The translations under genes were made by a program, and so were the position numbers. From Streptomyces althioticus (lineage in GTDB: Bacteria; Actinomycetota; Actinomycetes; Streptomycetales; Streptomycetaceae): a stretch of DNA of 64,000 bases. A model generated the notes under the pieces. That model was not told where the DNA came from. It was given only the letters and a program-made list of their open reading frames with translations, and made no database searches. The stretch covers positions 151,104 through 215,103 of the forward strand of contig BMSW01000009.1 in the NCBI GenBank assembly GCA_014649355.1, written 5' to 3'. Of the stretch, positions 52,446 to 61,520 are shown one piece after another; within the stretch, counting starts at the first letter, position 1; each line of letters opens with the position of its first letter.

Positions 52446-52523
52446 GTTTCCTTGCCCTGTCCGCCTGGTTCGGTCGACCACCACGGGTACCTTCCGGAGC
52501 ACCCGGTGCACCAGAATGGAGCC

Positions 52524-54482
52524 ATGACGGACTCGGGGGACTTCGACGCCGCCTGGCTGCCCGACGCCGCGTTCCGCGCGGTCGGCGCCCGCCGTTCAGT
52601 GATCCGGGGCGGCACGGACCCCCTGACGGACACCGTACGCCGTGAACTCATCGACGCCTGCGCGTGGTTCGGCGGTGAGGTGGTCCGGGACGGGGACACG
52701 GCCGAGTTCGTCCTCGAAGTGACCGGCGGCAGCCCGGACGACGAGAGCTACACACTCCGACGCGCCGGCGGGGCCACGACGTTGACCGCGCCGAGCGGGC
52801 GCGGACTGCTGTACGGGCTGTTCCACGTCGTGCGGCTCGGTGAGGACGCCTTCGCCGGTGACCTGGCGCCGCGCACGCACCGGCCCGCCCTCGCCACCCG
52901 CATGCTGGACCACTGGGACAACGTGGCCGTGCACCCGGTGATGGGGCAGGTCGAACGCGGCTACGCGGGCGGCTCCCTGTTCTGGGCGGACGGTGAGGCG
53001 CGCGGCGACCTCGGCCGGGTGCGGGCGTACGGCAGACTGCTGGCCGCGTGCGGGATCAACGCCGTCGCCGTCAACAACGTCAACGTGCACGCCACCGAGG
53101 CGCGGCTGCTGACCGACCGGATCGGCGACGTGGCCGCCATCGCGGGGGCGCTGCGCCCGTACGGCATCCGCACGCACCTCTCCGTCAGCTTCGCCGCGCC
53201 GATGCTGCTGGGCGGACCGGACACCGCCGACCCGCTGGACCCGGCGGTGCGCGAGTGGTGGGCGGCGGTGACCGCCCGCGTGTACGAGGAGATCCCGGAC
53301 TTCGGCGGGTACGTCGTGAAGGCCGACTCCGAGGGCCGGCCGGGCCCCTTCGCCTACGGCCGCTCGCACGCCGACGGGGCGAACATGCTGGCCGCGGCGC
53401 TGGAGCCGCACGGCGGCACGGTGCACTGGCGGGCGTTCGTCTACGACCACCGTCAGGACTGGCGGGACCGCTCGACCGACCGGGCGCGTGCCGCGTACGA
53501 CCACTTCGCCCCGCTGGACGGGGAGTTCGCGGACAACGCGGTGCTCCAGGTGAAGCACGGGCCGATGGACTTCCAGGTGCGTGAGCCGGTGTCGCCGCTG
53601 ATCGGCGCGATGCCGGACACCCGGCTCGCGGTGGAGCTCCAGGTCACCCAGGAGTACACCGGGCAGCAGAGGCACGTGTGCTGGCTGGGCCCGATGTGGA
53701 GCGAGGTGCTGCGGTTCCGCCCGGACGGCGAGGTGCCCGCCGGGCGGCTCGCGCACGAGCTGGTCGCGGTGTCCAACGCCGGCGACGACCGCTACTGGAC
53801 GGGGCACCCGCTCGCCCAGGCCAACCTGTACACCTTCGGACGGCTGGCGTGGGACCCCGCGGCGGACCCGCGGGGCGTGCTCGACGAGTGGATCGCGCTG
53901 ACCCACCCGGGCGCCCCGGACCGGCTGGCCGACGGGCTGCACGCGATCCTGGACGGCTCCTGGGCGACGTACGAGAAGTACACGGCGCCGCTCGGGGTGG
54001 GTTTCATGGTGCAGCCGGGGCACCACTACGGGCCGAGCGTGGACGGCTACGAGTACAGCCCCTGGGGCACCTACCACTTCGCCGACCGTGACGGGATCGG
54101 CGTCGACCGCTCCGTGGCGACCGGCACCGGCTTCGCCGCGCAGTACGCCGAGCCGTGGGCGAAGCTCTACGAGTCCCCCGGCACCTGCCCCGACGAGCTG
54201 CTGCTGTTCTTCCACCACGTCCCGTACGGCCATCTGCTGCACAGCGGGAAGACGGTGATCCAGCACATCTACGACACCCACTTCGAGGGCGTGGAGGAGG
54301 CCGAGGAGGCCCGCCGGGTATGGGCGGATCTCGCGGACCTGGTGGAGCCGGAGCGGCACGCACGGGTGTCGGAGCGGTTCGAGGAGCAGCTGCGCTGTGC
54401 CCGCGAGTGGCGGGACCAGATCAACAGCTACTTCCTGCGCAAGTCCGGGGTGCGGGACGCGCGCGGGCGCACGATTCACTGA
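52524..54482 (+). CDS. GH67 alpha-glucuronidase, 652 aa
   Basis: GH67 removes 4-O-methylglucuronic acid from the non-reducing end of xylo-oligosaccharides. The layout fits: an N-terminal GH67N/GH20b-like domain (about 1-130), then a barrel with VVKADSEGRPGPF (acid Glu), KHGPMDFQVREP (Asp) and LQVTQEYTGQQRH (Glu), and a helical C-terminal domain with IYDTHFEGVEEA. No signal peptide is present, so it should act on imported aldouronic acids. The ATG at 52524 lies seven bases after CAGAAT and may be leaderless. It neighbours the GH39/LplABC-type operon and the CE7 esterase, giving a coherent glucuronoxylan set. Confidence 0.9.
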   Translation: MTDSGDFDAAWLPDAAFRAVGARRSVIRGGTDPLTDTVRRELIDACAWFGGEVVRDGDTAEFVLEVTGGSPDDESYTLRRAGGATTLTAPSGRGLLYGLFHVVRLGEDAFAGDLAPRTHRPALATRMLDHWDNVAVHPVMGQVERGYAGGSLFWADGEARGDLGRVRAYGRLLAACGINAVAVNNVNVHATEARLLTDRIGDVAAIAGALRPYGIRTHLSVSFAAPMLLGGPDTADPLDPAVREWWAAVTARVYEEIPDFGGYVVKADSEGRPGPFAYGRSHADGANMLAAALEPHGGTVHWRAFVYDHRQDWRDRSTDRARAAYDHFAPLDGEFADNAVLQVKHGPMDFQVREPVSPLIGAMPDTRLAVELQVTQEYTGQQRHVCWLGPMWSEVLRFRPDGEVPAGRLAHELVAVSNAGDDRYWTGHPLAQANLYTFGRLAWDPAADPRGVLDEWIALTHPGAPDRLADGLHAILDGSWATYEKYTAPLGVGFMVQPGHHYGPSVDGYEYSPWGTYHFADRDGIGVDRSVATGTGFAAQYAEPWAKLYESPGTCPDELLLFFHHVPYGHLLHSGKTVIQHIYDTHFEGVEEAEEARRVWADLADLVEPERHARVSERFEEQLRCAREWRDQINSYFLRKSGVRDARGRTIH

Positions 54483-54496
54483 ACGCCCGTGCGGCC

Positions 54497-55180
54497 TCAG
54501 GCCGTGAAGTGGTCCCGGGTCTCCTCGATCACCGGGCGGGCGGCGTGCAGCAGGGACAGCAGCAGGGGTGCGGCGAGCAGGGCGGGCAGCGCCTCCGTGA
54601 GCCGGGCGGTGCCGGTTGCTGTGAGGATCAGCAGGGACAGGGCGCCCAGGGTGGCCCGCGGGTGCTTCGGCAGGAAGTACGCGGCGAGGCGGGCGGTGTC
54701 GCGGGCGCGGAAGGCGAACAGGGCGGTCAGCACCAGCGCGTGGGCGCCCCACAGCAGGCTGCCCGTGCCGATGACGGCGAGCAGGACCGCCCACCAGCCG
54801 GGCAGCCCGGTCGCGGGGAAGTGCGTGAGGGTGAACGCGATGACCGTGAGCCAGGCCAGCAGCGGCGCCCACAGCTTCAGCGCGGGGACGGCGCCCAGCC
54901 GCCAGCCGCGCAGGAACGCGCGGGACGGGCGGAGTTCGGTGAGGTCGCCGCTGCGGTGGTGCAGGGCGTAGAGGGCCGCGGCGGCGGACGGGCCGAGCGG
55001 GAGCAGGCAGAGGGCGGCGAGGGGCAGGTTGGCGGGGTCGGGGGCGAGGAGGAAGAGGCCGGCGAGGCCCGGCGCCGCGGTGAGCAGCAGCAGGGCCTCG
55101 ACGGTGACGAGCGTGTGGATCAGGGCGGCGGCCCGGGACAGCGGGCCGGTGCCGAAGGCGTCGGCGCGTACGGTGCTCAT
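54497..55180 (-). CDS. YesL/DUF624-like membrane protein, 227 aa
   Basis: This is a small integral membrane protein with five to six hydrophobic helices. The YesL (DUF624) family is often linked to LplABC-type oligosaccharide importers. The pattern here (N-terminal LIHTLVTVEALLLL, PLGPSAAAALYALHH, central DLTELRPSRAFLRGW) fits the family by layout and neighbourhood. The ATG at 55180 overlaps the GH39 stop as ATGA. It is the last gene of the operon. Its function is not known to me; a membrane accessory or regulatory role in oligosaccharide import is inferred from context. The 3' end converges with GH67 14 bp away. Confidence 0.65.
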   Translation of the reverse strand: MSTVRADAFGTGPLSRAAALIHTLVTVEALLLLTAAPGLAGLFLLAPDPANLPLAALCLLPLGPSAAAALYALHHRSGDLTELRPSRAFLRGWRLGAVPALKLWAPLLAWLTVIAFTLTHFPATGLPGWWAVLLAVIGTGSLLWGAHALVLTALFAFRARDTARLAAYFLPKHPRATLGALSLLILTATGTARLTEALPALLAAPLLLSLLHAARPVIEETRDHFTA

Positions 55181-56694
55181 GCCGTGTCCCGGCCGAGCAG
55201 CCGCCGCTCGTCCCACCAGGGCGGGGTCTCGTCGTCCACCGGGGTCAGCTCGACGAGGGTGATCTCGTGGCGGGCGAGGGTGACGGTGAGGTCGGTCCGG
55301 CCGTTCTCGACGGGCAGCCGGGAGTGGCTGCGGACGGGCTCGGAGGCCTCGTGCAGCATGTCGAGCTGTCCGGGGCGCGGGGAGCGGGGGGAACCCATGT
55401 GCCGCCAGGCGGTGTAGGCGTTGCCGCGCTCCTCGTCGACGGAGGACCGGCGCACGAACACCTCGCCGCGCCCGTCGCCGGCCACGGGGAGGGACAGGCG
55501 CAGGGTGTGCCCGTCCGGGCCGGGAGTGTCGCCCGTGGGGTCGACAGGGGCCCAGGCGAGGACGGTGATCCGGCCGTCCGCGTGCCGGGTGACCAGGTGG
55601 TCGTCCCCGCGCGCCAGCTGCTCCGGGCCCATGCGCGCCATGAACGCGTACAAGTGGTAGGTGGGTTTGCGGATCTGGCGGTGGGTGAGCAGGCCGAAGC
55701 CGCCGTGGAACAGGGCGGTGGGGATGCCGGTCTCCTCGAAGACGTCGCTGAACGTCCAGTAGGAGAAGGAGTCGGCGTGGTCGCCGCCCGCCGCCACCAC
55801 GGGGGCGAGGTAGGCGGCGTGGAACGCGGTGTCGTGGATCAGGTTGTCCGGCCGGTAGGAGGAATTGAACTCGGTGATGTGCACCGGCAGTCCGGCCAGT
55901 CGGGTGCCCGCGAGGGCCGTGTGCGGCTGGGCGAACTGGTCGAGCAGGGTGCTCGCCGGGGCGAGGGTCTGGTGGGTGCCGAACGGGACGTTCTGCGCGG
56001 GCCCGGAGGCGTAGGCGTGCCGGGACACGAAGTCCACGGGCACGTCACGGTGTTCGGCGAACTCGGCGAACCGCTCCAGCCAGCCGTCGGCGGCCGGGGA
56101 CAGCGCGGGGCCGCCGACCTCCAGTGCGGCGTCCACCTCCTTCACGGCGTGCGCGGTCGCCTCGTACAGCCGGTGGTAGGCCGCCTCGTCGGCGTTCTGC
56201 CAGAACGGGGGCAGGTCCGGCTCGTTCCACACCTCGACGGGCCAGGTGCGCACCTCGTCGAGGCCGTAGCGGTCGATCAGATGGGTGAGGACCGCGCGCA
56301 CCAGGCGGGTCCACTCCTTCTCGTCGGCGGGTGGGGTGACGTTGCCCTCCCACCAGAACACCGTCTGTGTGCCGGACGCCATCTCCCGTGGCATGAAGCC
56401 GAGTTCGAGGAAGGGGCGGATACCGGTGGCGAGGAGGGCGTCGAAGACCTGGTCGAGGTAGGTGAACGAGTGGTGGGTGCGGCGGGAGCCCTGCCACTCG
56501 TAGGGGCGGTGGACGCCCATGTCGTCGCTGAGCAGGCCGTGGCCGCGCAGGTGCCGGAAGCCGATGTCGCGCTGGAGCAGGGCGAGGGAGTCCTGGTAGT
56601 CGCGGCGCAGGGCGAGGTCGAGGCGGCCGGTGCCGACGCAGGCGCGCCAGGCGTCGGACAGCGGGCCGGCCGGCTCCGCGGGCACGTGGATCAC
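55177..56694 (-). CDS. GH39 beta-xylosidase-type glycoside hydrolase, 505 aa
   Basis: GH39 enzymes are retaining beta-xylosidases of clan GH-A. The acid/base Glu158 lies in VEVWNEPDLPPFW, and the nucleophile Glu275 in VHITEFNSSY, the correct order and spacing. The barrel is followed by a beta-sandwich (about 340-490). It has no signal peptide, so it acts in the cytosol on imported xylo-oligosaccharides. The GTG at 56694 overlaps the stop of the binding-protein gene (GTGA). It is cotranscribed with the importer and the YesL-like gene. Confidence 0.88.
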   Translation of the reverse strand: MIHVPAEPAGPLSDAWRACVGTGRLDLALRRDYQDSLALLQRDIGFRHLRGHGLLSDDMGVHRPYEWQGSRRTHHSFTYLDQVFDALLATGIRPFLELGFMPREMASGTQTVFWWEGNVTPPADEKEWTRLVRAVLTHLIDRYGLDEVRTWPVEVWNEPDLPPFWQNADEAAYHRLYEATAHAVKEVDAALEVGGPALSPAADGWLERFAEFAEHRDVPVDFVSRHAYASGPAQNVPFGTHQTLAPASTLLDQFAQPHTALAGTRLAGLPVHITEFNSSYRPDNLIHDTAFHAAYLAPVVAAGGDHADSFSYWTFSDVFEETGIPTALFHGGFGLLTHRQIRKPTYHLYAFMARMGPEQLARGDDHLVTRHADGRITVLAWAPVDPTGDTPGPDGHTLRLSLPVAGDGRGEVFVRRSSVDEERGNAYTAWRHMGSPRSPRPGQLDMLHEASEPVRSHSRLPVENGRTDLTVTLARHEITLVELTPVDDETPPWWDERRLLGRDTA

Positions 56695-58346
56695 GCGTTC
56701 TCCTTCTGGAAGCGCTCGTACGCCTGGTTGTGCAGCTCGATGTAGCGGTCCATGTTCTTCGCCTCGAGCTCCTTGACGTAGTCGTCCCACTCGGAGAGGG
56801 GACGCTTGCCGAGGACGAAGCGCAGGGCGTTCTGGGTGACGTGGTCCTTCAGCGGGGTGTCCCAGAGGGTGGCCTGCTCCTGCTCCTCGGCGCGCAGCGG
56901 GTGCGGCGGGTCGGTGGGCAGCTCCTTGCGGGAGGCCATCGCGTCGGTGAACTTCTTCTCGTCGGGGCTGAACGAGGAGGACACCAGCGCCCAGCTGCCG
57001 CCGTAGGTGAACACGCCGTTGAAGAAGCCGTAGTCCTTCTGCAGGTCCTTCGGGGCGTCCGGGTCGGAGCCCATGAGGGAGATGCCCGGCGTGAGCTGGT
57101 AGCCCGCGTCACCGGAGCGGGTGAACGTGGTCTTCTCCACGCCCCACTTGCAGAACTCCTGGCCGGCGTCGGAGTACCAGAGCCAGTCCACGAACTGCAT
57201 CAGGGCGACGAAGTCGTCCCGCTCCAGCGCCTTGCTGGAGATCATCATGCCGTTCTCCAGGCGTCCGCCGCCCATGACGATCCCGCCCGCCGGGCCGAGC
57301 GGCACCGGGATCATCTCGATGGTGGCGCCCTTGACCTGCCGCTGGAGGTTGTAGCGGTAGTTCTGCACCAGCTCCTGCGCGTTGGCGCTGATCGCGAAGG
57401 ACTTCTCCCCCAGCAGCTTCCTGACCGCCTCCTCGTCGGTCTGGGTGAAGCTCTCCGGGTCCATCAGCTTCTCCGCGACCAGCTTGCGCAGGTACTCCAC
57501 GACCTGGCGGAAGGCGTCCGTCGCGCCGGTGAAGACGAACTTCTCCGCCTCGGGGTCCCAGGTGGTGTTCTGGTACGACCAGCCGGCGCGGACGCCGTGG
57601 GCCTGCCCGAGGTACTGGAACAACGCGCCTGCCGGGAACGGCGTGTTGGTGCTCCAGCGGTCGGTGAGCGGGTAGCGGTCGGGGTACTCCTCACGGAGCG
57701 CCTTGAGGGTCGTGTACACCTCGTCCCAGGTGGTGGGCAGGGCGAGGCCGTGCTTGTCGAGGATGTCGGTGCGGAAGGACAGCGAGTACTGCTGGCGCAC
57801 CTTCTCGTGCAGGCCGGGGAGCAGGTAGTAGCGGCCGTCGGACTGGCGCAGCGAGTCGACCTCCGGCTGGAGGTTCCATCTCTTCACCTTCTCCTGGAAG
57901 TTGGGCATCAGGTCGGTGTACTCGCTGACCGGCAGGACGGCCCCGGAGGAGACGAAGGCGGTCTCCGCGCCCGGGTAGGTCTTGGGGATGAGCAGGGGGG
58001 CGTCGCCCGCGCCGATGAGGAGGCTGCGCTTCTTCTCGTAGTCGCTCAGCGGGACCGGGGTGGCGTCCAGGGTGACGCCGGTGCGCCGGGACAGCTCCTT
58101 CCAGAACAGCCAGTTCTTCTTCATCGGGTAGACCGGGTTGTCGTTGTGCAGCACGGTGAAGGTGAGCGGCTCGGTGGCCTTGAACTGCTGTCCCGCCCGG
58201 TAGTTCTTCATGGCGCCCGTGCGCTTCTTCGACAGGTCCTTGGTGTCCTCGCCGCCGCCGCTGCCGCAGCCGGTGAGGGTGGCGAGGCCGATGAAGCCCG
58301 CTGCGGCGAGTATCTGGCGCCGGGAGAGCTGTCCGTCGTTCTTCAC
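56691..58346 (-). CDS. Oligosaccharide-binding lipoprotein, LplA-type, 551 aa
   Basis: This large binding protein belongs with the LplABC/YtcQ-type importers. It has a Tat-like signal (LSRRQILAAAGFIGLA) with lipobox LTGC (Cys27), then a long solute-binding domain (TFTVLHNDNPVYPMKKNW, LPLPTTWDEVYTTLKAL-like core, YGFFNGVFTYGGSW). The GTG at 58346 has an AGGAG upstream. It is the third gene of the xylan operon and overlaps GH39. The ligand is probably a xylo- or aldouronic oligosaccharide, judged from the GH39, GH67 and CE7 neighbours. Confidence 0.85.
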   Translation of the reverse strand: MKNDGQLSRRQILAAAGFIGLATLTGCGSGGGEDTKDLSKKRTGAMKNYRAGQQFKATEPLTFTVLHNDNPVYPMKKNWLFWKELSRRTGVTLDATPVPLSDYEKKRSLLIGAGDAPLLIPKTYPGAETAFVSSGAVLPVSEYTDLMPNFQEKVKRWNLQPEVDSLRQSDGRYYLLPGLHEKVRQQYSLSFRTDILDKHGLALPTTWDEVYTTLKALREEYPDRYPLTDRWSTNTPFPAGALFQYLGQAHGVRAGWSYQNTTWDPEAEKFVFTGATDAFRQVVEYLRKLVAEKLMDPESFTQTDEEAVRKLLGEKSFAISANAQELVQNYRYNLQRQVKGATIEMIPVPLGPAGGIVMGGGRLENGMMISSKALERDDFVALMQFVDWLWYSDAGQEFCKWGVEKTTFTRSGDAGYQLTPGISLMGSDPDAPKDLQKDYGFFNGVFTYGGSWALVSSSFSPDEKKFTDAMASRKELPTDPPHPLRAEEQEQATLWDTPLKDHVTQNALRFVLGKRPLSEWDDYVKELEAKNMDRYIELHNQAYERFQKENA

Positions 58347-58403
58347 GGGGACTCCTGTGACGTGGGGGTGGACTTGGGGGGGTGGGTGGAGTGCCTGCAG
58401 CCG

Positions 58404-59282
58404 TCAGCCCTTGACCGCGCCGAGCATCACGCCGGAGACGAAGTAGCGCTGCACGAACGGGTACACGCAGAGGATCGGCAGCGAGGTGAGCACGATCGTC
58501 ACCGCCTGGATGTTGGCGTTGACCTGGGTGAGGTTCTCGGTGCCGGCGCCGGCGGCGGTCCCTCCGGTGGCGCCGGCGAGGAGGTTGCGCAGGTACACCG
58601 TGACCGGCATCAGCTCGGTGCGGTCCATGTAGAGGAACGCGGAGAACCAGGAGTTCCAGAAGGACACCGAGTAGAAGAGCACCATGGTCGCGACGACCGC
58701 CTTGGACAGCGGCAGCACGATCCGCAGCAGGGTGCCGTAGGTGCTGAGGCCGTCGATCTGCGCCGCCTCCTCCAGTTCGGTCGGCAGGCTCTCGAAGAAG
58801 GCCTTCATCACCAGCAGGTTGAAGACGCTGATGGCGTTCGGCAGGGCGATGGCCCACACGCTGTTCTTCAGCCCGAGGCTGGTGATCAGCACGTAGTTGG
58901 GGATGAGGCCGCCGGTGAAGAACATGGTGAACACGGCGATCCCGACGAGCGCGCCGCGGCCCTTGAGGTGGTGCTTGGACAGGACGTAGGCGTAGCAGGT
59001 GGTCAGCACCATGGCGACGGCGGTGGCGACGACCGTGTAGAGGACGGTGTTGCCGTAGTTCCGCCAGAACATCGAGTCGGAGAAGACGATCTCGTAGGTG
59101 GTGAGGTTGAAGCCCTGGGGCCACAGCGTCACGTCACCGGCGCGGATCTCCTTCTCGCCGCTGAACGAGCGGGCGACGATGTTGACGAACGGGTACAGCG
59201 TGATCAGCACGACCAGGGTGAGGATCACGCCGTTGACGCCCTGGAAGACGCGGTACCCCCGCGAGGGGCGGATCGTGCTCAC
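58404..59282 (-). CDS. Oligosaccharide ABC transporter permease, LplC-type, 292 aa
   Basis: Second membrane subunit, with six helices. The EAA loop is in LEEAAQIDGLSTYGTLLRIVLP, and the C-terminal VSGVMLGAVKG is characteristic of LplC/YtcP. A Gly/Ala/Thr-rich run (LLAGATGGTAAGAGTENL) sits in a periplasmic loop. The GTG at 59282 overlaps the stop of the upstream permease; a GTG one codon upstream is also possible. It is followed by the binding-protein gene after 57 bp. Confidence 0.87.
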   Translation of the reverse strand: MSTIRPSRGYRVFQGVNGVILTLVVLITLYPFVNIVARSFSGEKEIRAGDVTLWPQGFNLTTYEIVFSDSMFWRNYGNTVLYTVVATAVAMVLTTCYAYVLSKHHLKGRGALVGIAVFTMFFTGGLIPNYVLITSLGLKNSVWAIALPNAISVFNLLVMKAFFESLPTELEEAAQIDGLSTYGTLLRIVLPLSKAVVATMVLFYSVSFWNSWFSAFLYMDRTELMPVTVYLRNLLAGATGGTAAGAGTENLTQVNANIQAVTIVLTSLPILCVYPFVQRYFVSGVMLGAVKG

Positions 59283-60274
59283 CACAGGCTCGTCCCCACC
59301 GTGCGGCGCGACAGCTGGTTGGCCGAGGTGATCAGCACCAGCCCGATGACCGCCTCGAACAGGCCGATGGCGGCGGCGTAGCTGAAGCTGTTGGACTCCA
59401 CACCCGTGCGGTAGAGGTAGGTGGAGATCACGTCGGCGGTGGGATACGTCAGCGGGTTGTACAGCAACAGGACCTTCTCGAAGCCGACGGCCAGGAACGT
59501 GCCGATGTTGAGGATCAGCAGCGTGATCATGGTGGGGCGGATGCCGGGCAGGGTGACGTGCCAGATCTGCCGCCAGCGGTTCGCGCCGTCGATCCTCGCG
59601 GCCTCGTACAGGTCCTCGTCGATGGTGGTGAGCGCGGCGAGGTAGAGGATCGTGCCCCAGCCGGCGGTCTGCCAGATCTCGGAGCCGACGTAGATGGTGC
59701 GGAACCAGTCGGGCTCCTGGATGAACCGGACAGGGTCGTGCCCGAACCAGCCGAGGACGTGGTTGACCGGGCCGTCCGTGGCGAGCATCTGCATCGTGAT
59801 GCCGGCGACGATCACGATGGACAGGAAGTGCGGCAGGTACGACACCGACTGCACGAACCGTTTCAGCGACCGGCGGCGGACCTCGTTGAGCAGCAGGGCG
59901 AGGACGATGGGGACCGGGAAGCAGAAGACGAGCGTCAGCCCGCCGATCCACAGGGTGTTGCGGAAGACCTGCCAGAACGTCGGGTCGGACAGGAACATCT
60001 CGACGTAGCGCAGGCCCACCCAGTACTCGCCGAGGATCGACCCGCCCGGCTCGAAGCGGCGGAACGCGATCACGTTGCCGATCATCGGCAGATAGCGGAA
60101 CACCAGGAAGAACAGCAGCGGCAGCACGGCCAGCGAGTAGAGCTGCCAGTCCTTGCGCAGCGCGCGCCGCCAGCCGGTGGGCGAGGGCGACCGGGTGCGT
60201 CGTCGGCGGGGCGGGGGCGCGGGTGGCGGCTCCTGGGTGCCCGGAGGTGAAGCCGACGTGGTGGAGCTGCTCAT
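59279..60274 (-). CDS. Oligosaccharide ABC transporter permease, LplB-type, 331 aa
   Basis: First membrane subunit and first gene of the operon. A Pro/Arg-rich N-terminus of about 30 residues is followed by six helices, with the EAA loop at LYEAARIDGANRWRQIWHVTLP. Motifs such as YSLAVLPLLFFLVFRYLPM and ITSANQLSRRTVG are typical of LplB. The ATG at 60274 has GGGAGG upstream. It lies behind the strong promoter and the CGAAACTTTCG element. No ATPase gene is present, so MsiK is the likely power source. Confidence 0.87.
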   Translation of the reverse strand: MSSSTTSASPPGTQEPPPAPPPRRRRTRSPSPTGWRRALRKDWQLYSLAVLPLLFFLVFRYLPMIGNVIAFRRFEPGGSILGEYWVGLRYVEMFLSDPTFWQVFRNTLWIGGLTLVFCFPVPIVLALLLNEVRRRSLKRFVQSVSYLPHFLSIVIVAGITMQMLATDGPVNHVLGWFGHDPVRFIQEPDWFRTIYVGSEIWQTAGWGTILYLAALTTIDEDLYEAARIDGANRWRQIWHVTLPGIRPTMITLLILNIGTFLAVGFEKVLLLYNPLTYPTADVISTYLYRTGVESNSFSYAAAIGLFEAVIGLVLITSANQLSRRTVGTSLW

Positions 60275-60304
60275 TGCCCGGGCCTCCCGCGCCTGACACA
60301 GAAC

Positions 60305-60315
60305 CGAAACTTTCG
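60305..60315. promoter_or_regulatory. Xylan-type operator CGAAACTTTCG
   Basis: CGAAA-C-TTTCG is a perfect 11-bp hyphenated palindrome 31 bp upstream of the LplB-type gene and just inside its expected 5' leader. The same kind of element is known, from memory, upstream of actinomycete xylanase and xylosidase genes as the target of xylan-responsive repressors (CGAA-N-TTCG core). It would block elongation from the promoter at 60340-60368. Confidence 0.65.
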
Positions 60316-60339
60316 AGCATCTGTCGGTAACTTCGCGGC

Positions 60340-60368
60340 AACTTATGAGTCGTAGTGAGCGGTGTCAA
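60340..60368 (-). promoter_or_regulatory. Strong sigma-70/HrdB-type promoter of the xylan operon
   Basis: On the minus strand TTGACA (60363-60368), 17 bp, TAAGTT (60340-60345) is the best consensus promoter in the window. The transcript would begin near 60333 and carry the operator at 60305-60315 in its leader of about 60 nt. Confidence 0.65.
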
Positions 60369-60462
60369 TGGGTGGTGCGCAGGGGACTTTTGCTACGTCA
60401 CGACCGCACGGAAGTCCGGAACAGGCCGCTGTGGAACCCGGCTGTGATCTGTTACCGTCCAC

Positions 60463-60472
60463 CGAAATTTCC
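60463..60472. promoter_or_regulatory. Degenerate xylan-type element upstream of the CE7 esterase
   Basis: CGAAATTTCC contains the palindrome GAAATTTC, which resembles the operator at 60305-60315 without its central base. It lies 56 bp before the esterase start and may bring the divergent gene under the same control. Confidence 0.35.
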
Positions 60473-60527
60473 TGCGGTCCGCCCGCAACGATCGGGGGTG
60501 CCGCCCGCCGAGCCTGCGAGGTGCCGC

Positions 60528-61520
60528 GTGCCCGCGTTCGACCTGCCCCCGGCCGACCTGGAACGTCACCGTCCGGACATCACCGAGCCGGCGGACTTCG
60601 ACGCGTTCTGGAAGAGCACGCTGGGCGAGGCGGCCGGCGCGGGCGACGTCCTGGTCTCCGCCGAGCCGGTGGACAACGGGCTGCGGCTGACGGAGACCTG
60701 GGACGTGACGTTCCGGGGCTTCGCGGGCGACCCGGTGCGGGGATGGTTCAGCCGCCCCGCCGGGGTGCGCGAACCCCTCCCGGCGGTGGTGGAGTTCGCC
60801 GGGTACGGACGCGGACGGGGCCTTCCCCACGAGCGGCTCACCTGGGTCAACGCCGGGTACGCGCACCTGCTGATGGACAACCGCGGCCAGGGCGACCAGT
60901 ACGGCTGCGGCGGGGACACCCCCGACCCGCACGCCGTCGCGCCCGGCGGCCCCGGGCCGGTCGCGCGGGGGCTGCTCGACCCGCACGACCTCCACCACCG
61001 CCGGCTGATCACCGACGCGGTGCGCGCGGTGGACGCCGTCCGCGCCCTGCCCGGCGTGGACCCCTCCCGGGTCGCGGCGGTGGGCAACAGTCAGGGCGGG
61101 GGCGTCGCGCTGGCGGTCGCGGGACTGGTCCCGGACCTCGCGGCGGTCCTGGCCACCGCACCCTTCCTGTGCGGGATCCGCCGCGCGCTGGACCTGACGG
61201 ACGCCTCCCCCTACGGCGAGATCACCGCGTACCTCGCCGTGCACCGCGGCGCGGAGGAGGCCGTCCACCGCACGCTGTCCTACGTCGAGGGCATCTCCTT
61301 CGCCCGCCGCGCGCAGGCGCCGGCCCACTTCGGCGTGGGCCTCCGCGACACGGTGTGCCCGCCGAGCGGGGCGTACGCGGCGTTCAACCGGTACGCCGAA
61401 CTGACGGGCGGCCAGGAGGAGAAGGTCCTGCACGCCTACCCGTTCAACGGGCATGAGGGCGGGGACGCGGTGCATGTCCGGCGGCAACTGGGGTGGCTGC
61501 GCGCGGTGCTGGGCGCGTGA
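60528..61520 (+). CDS. CE7-family acetylxylan esterase, 330 aa
   Basis: CE7 enzymes remove acetyl groups from xylo-oligosaccharides and related acetylated compounds. The alpha/beta-hydrolase triad is visible: nucleophile Ser188 in AVGNSQGGG, Asp274 in VGLRDTVCPPSGAYAAFN and His309 in YPFNGHEGG. The family RGQGDQYG motif is near residue 119. There is no signal peptide, as usual for CE7. The GTG at 60528 has GAGGTG five bases upstream; the open frame before it reads Arg/Pro-rich sequence. It is divergent from the LplB-type operon and completes the glucuronoxylan set with GH39 and GH67. Confidence 0.88.
   Translation: MPAFDLPPADLERHRPDITEPADFDAFWKSTLGEAAGAGDVLVSAEPVDNGLRLTETWDVTFRGFAGDPVRGWFSRPAGVREPLPAVVEFAGYGRGRGLPHERLTWVNAGYAHLLMDNRGQGDQYGCGGDTPDPHAVAPGGPGPVARGLLDPHDLHHRRLITDAVRAVDAVRALPGVDPSRVAAVGNSQGGGVALAVAGLVPDLAAVLATAPFLCGIRRALDLTDASPYGEITAYLAVHRGAEEAVHRTLSYVEGISFARRAQAPAHFGVGLRDTVCPPSGAYAAFNRYAELTGGQEEKVLHAYPFNGHEGGDAVHVRRQLGWLRAVLGA

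Noticed and set aside
48537..52511. 1324-codon open frame antisense to the GH92 gene
   Set aside because: High GC keeps the antisense frame open. The translation is Val/Arg/Leu-rich shadow sequence without domains, and GH92 on the other strand has clear motifs.
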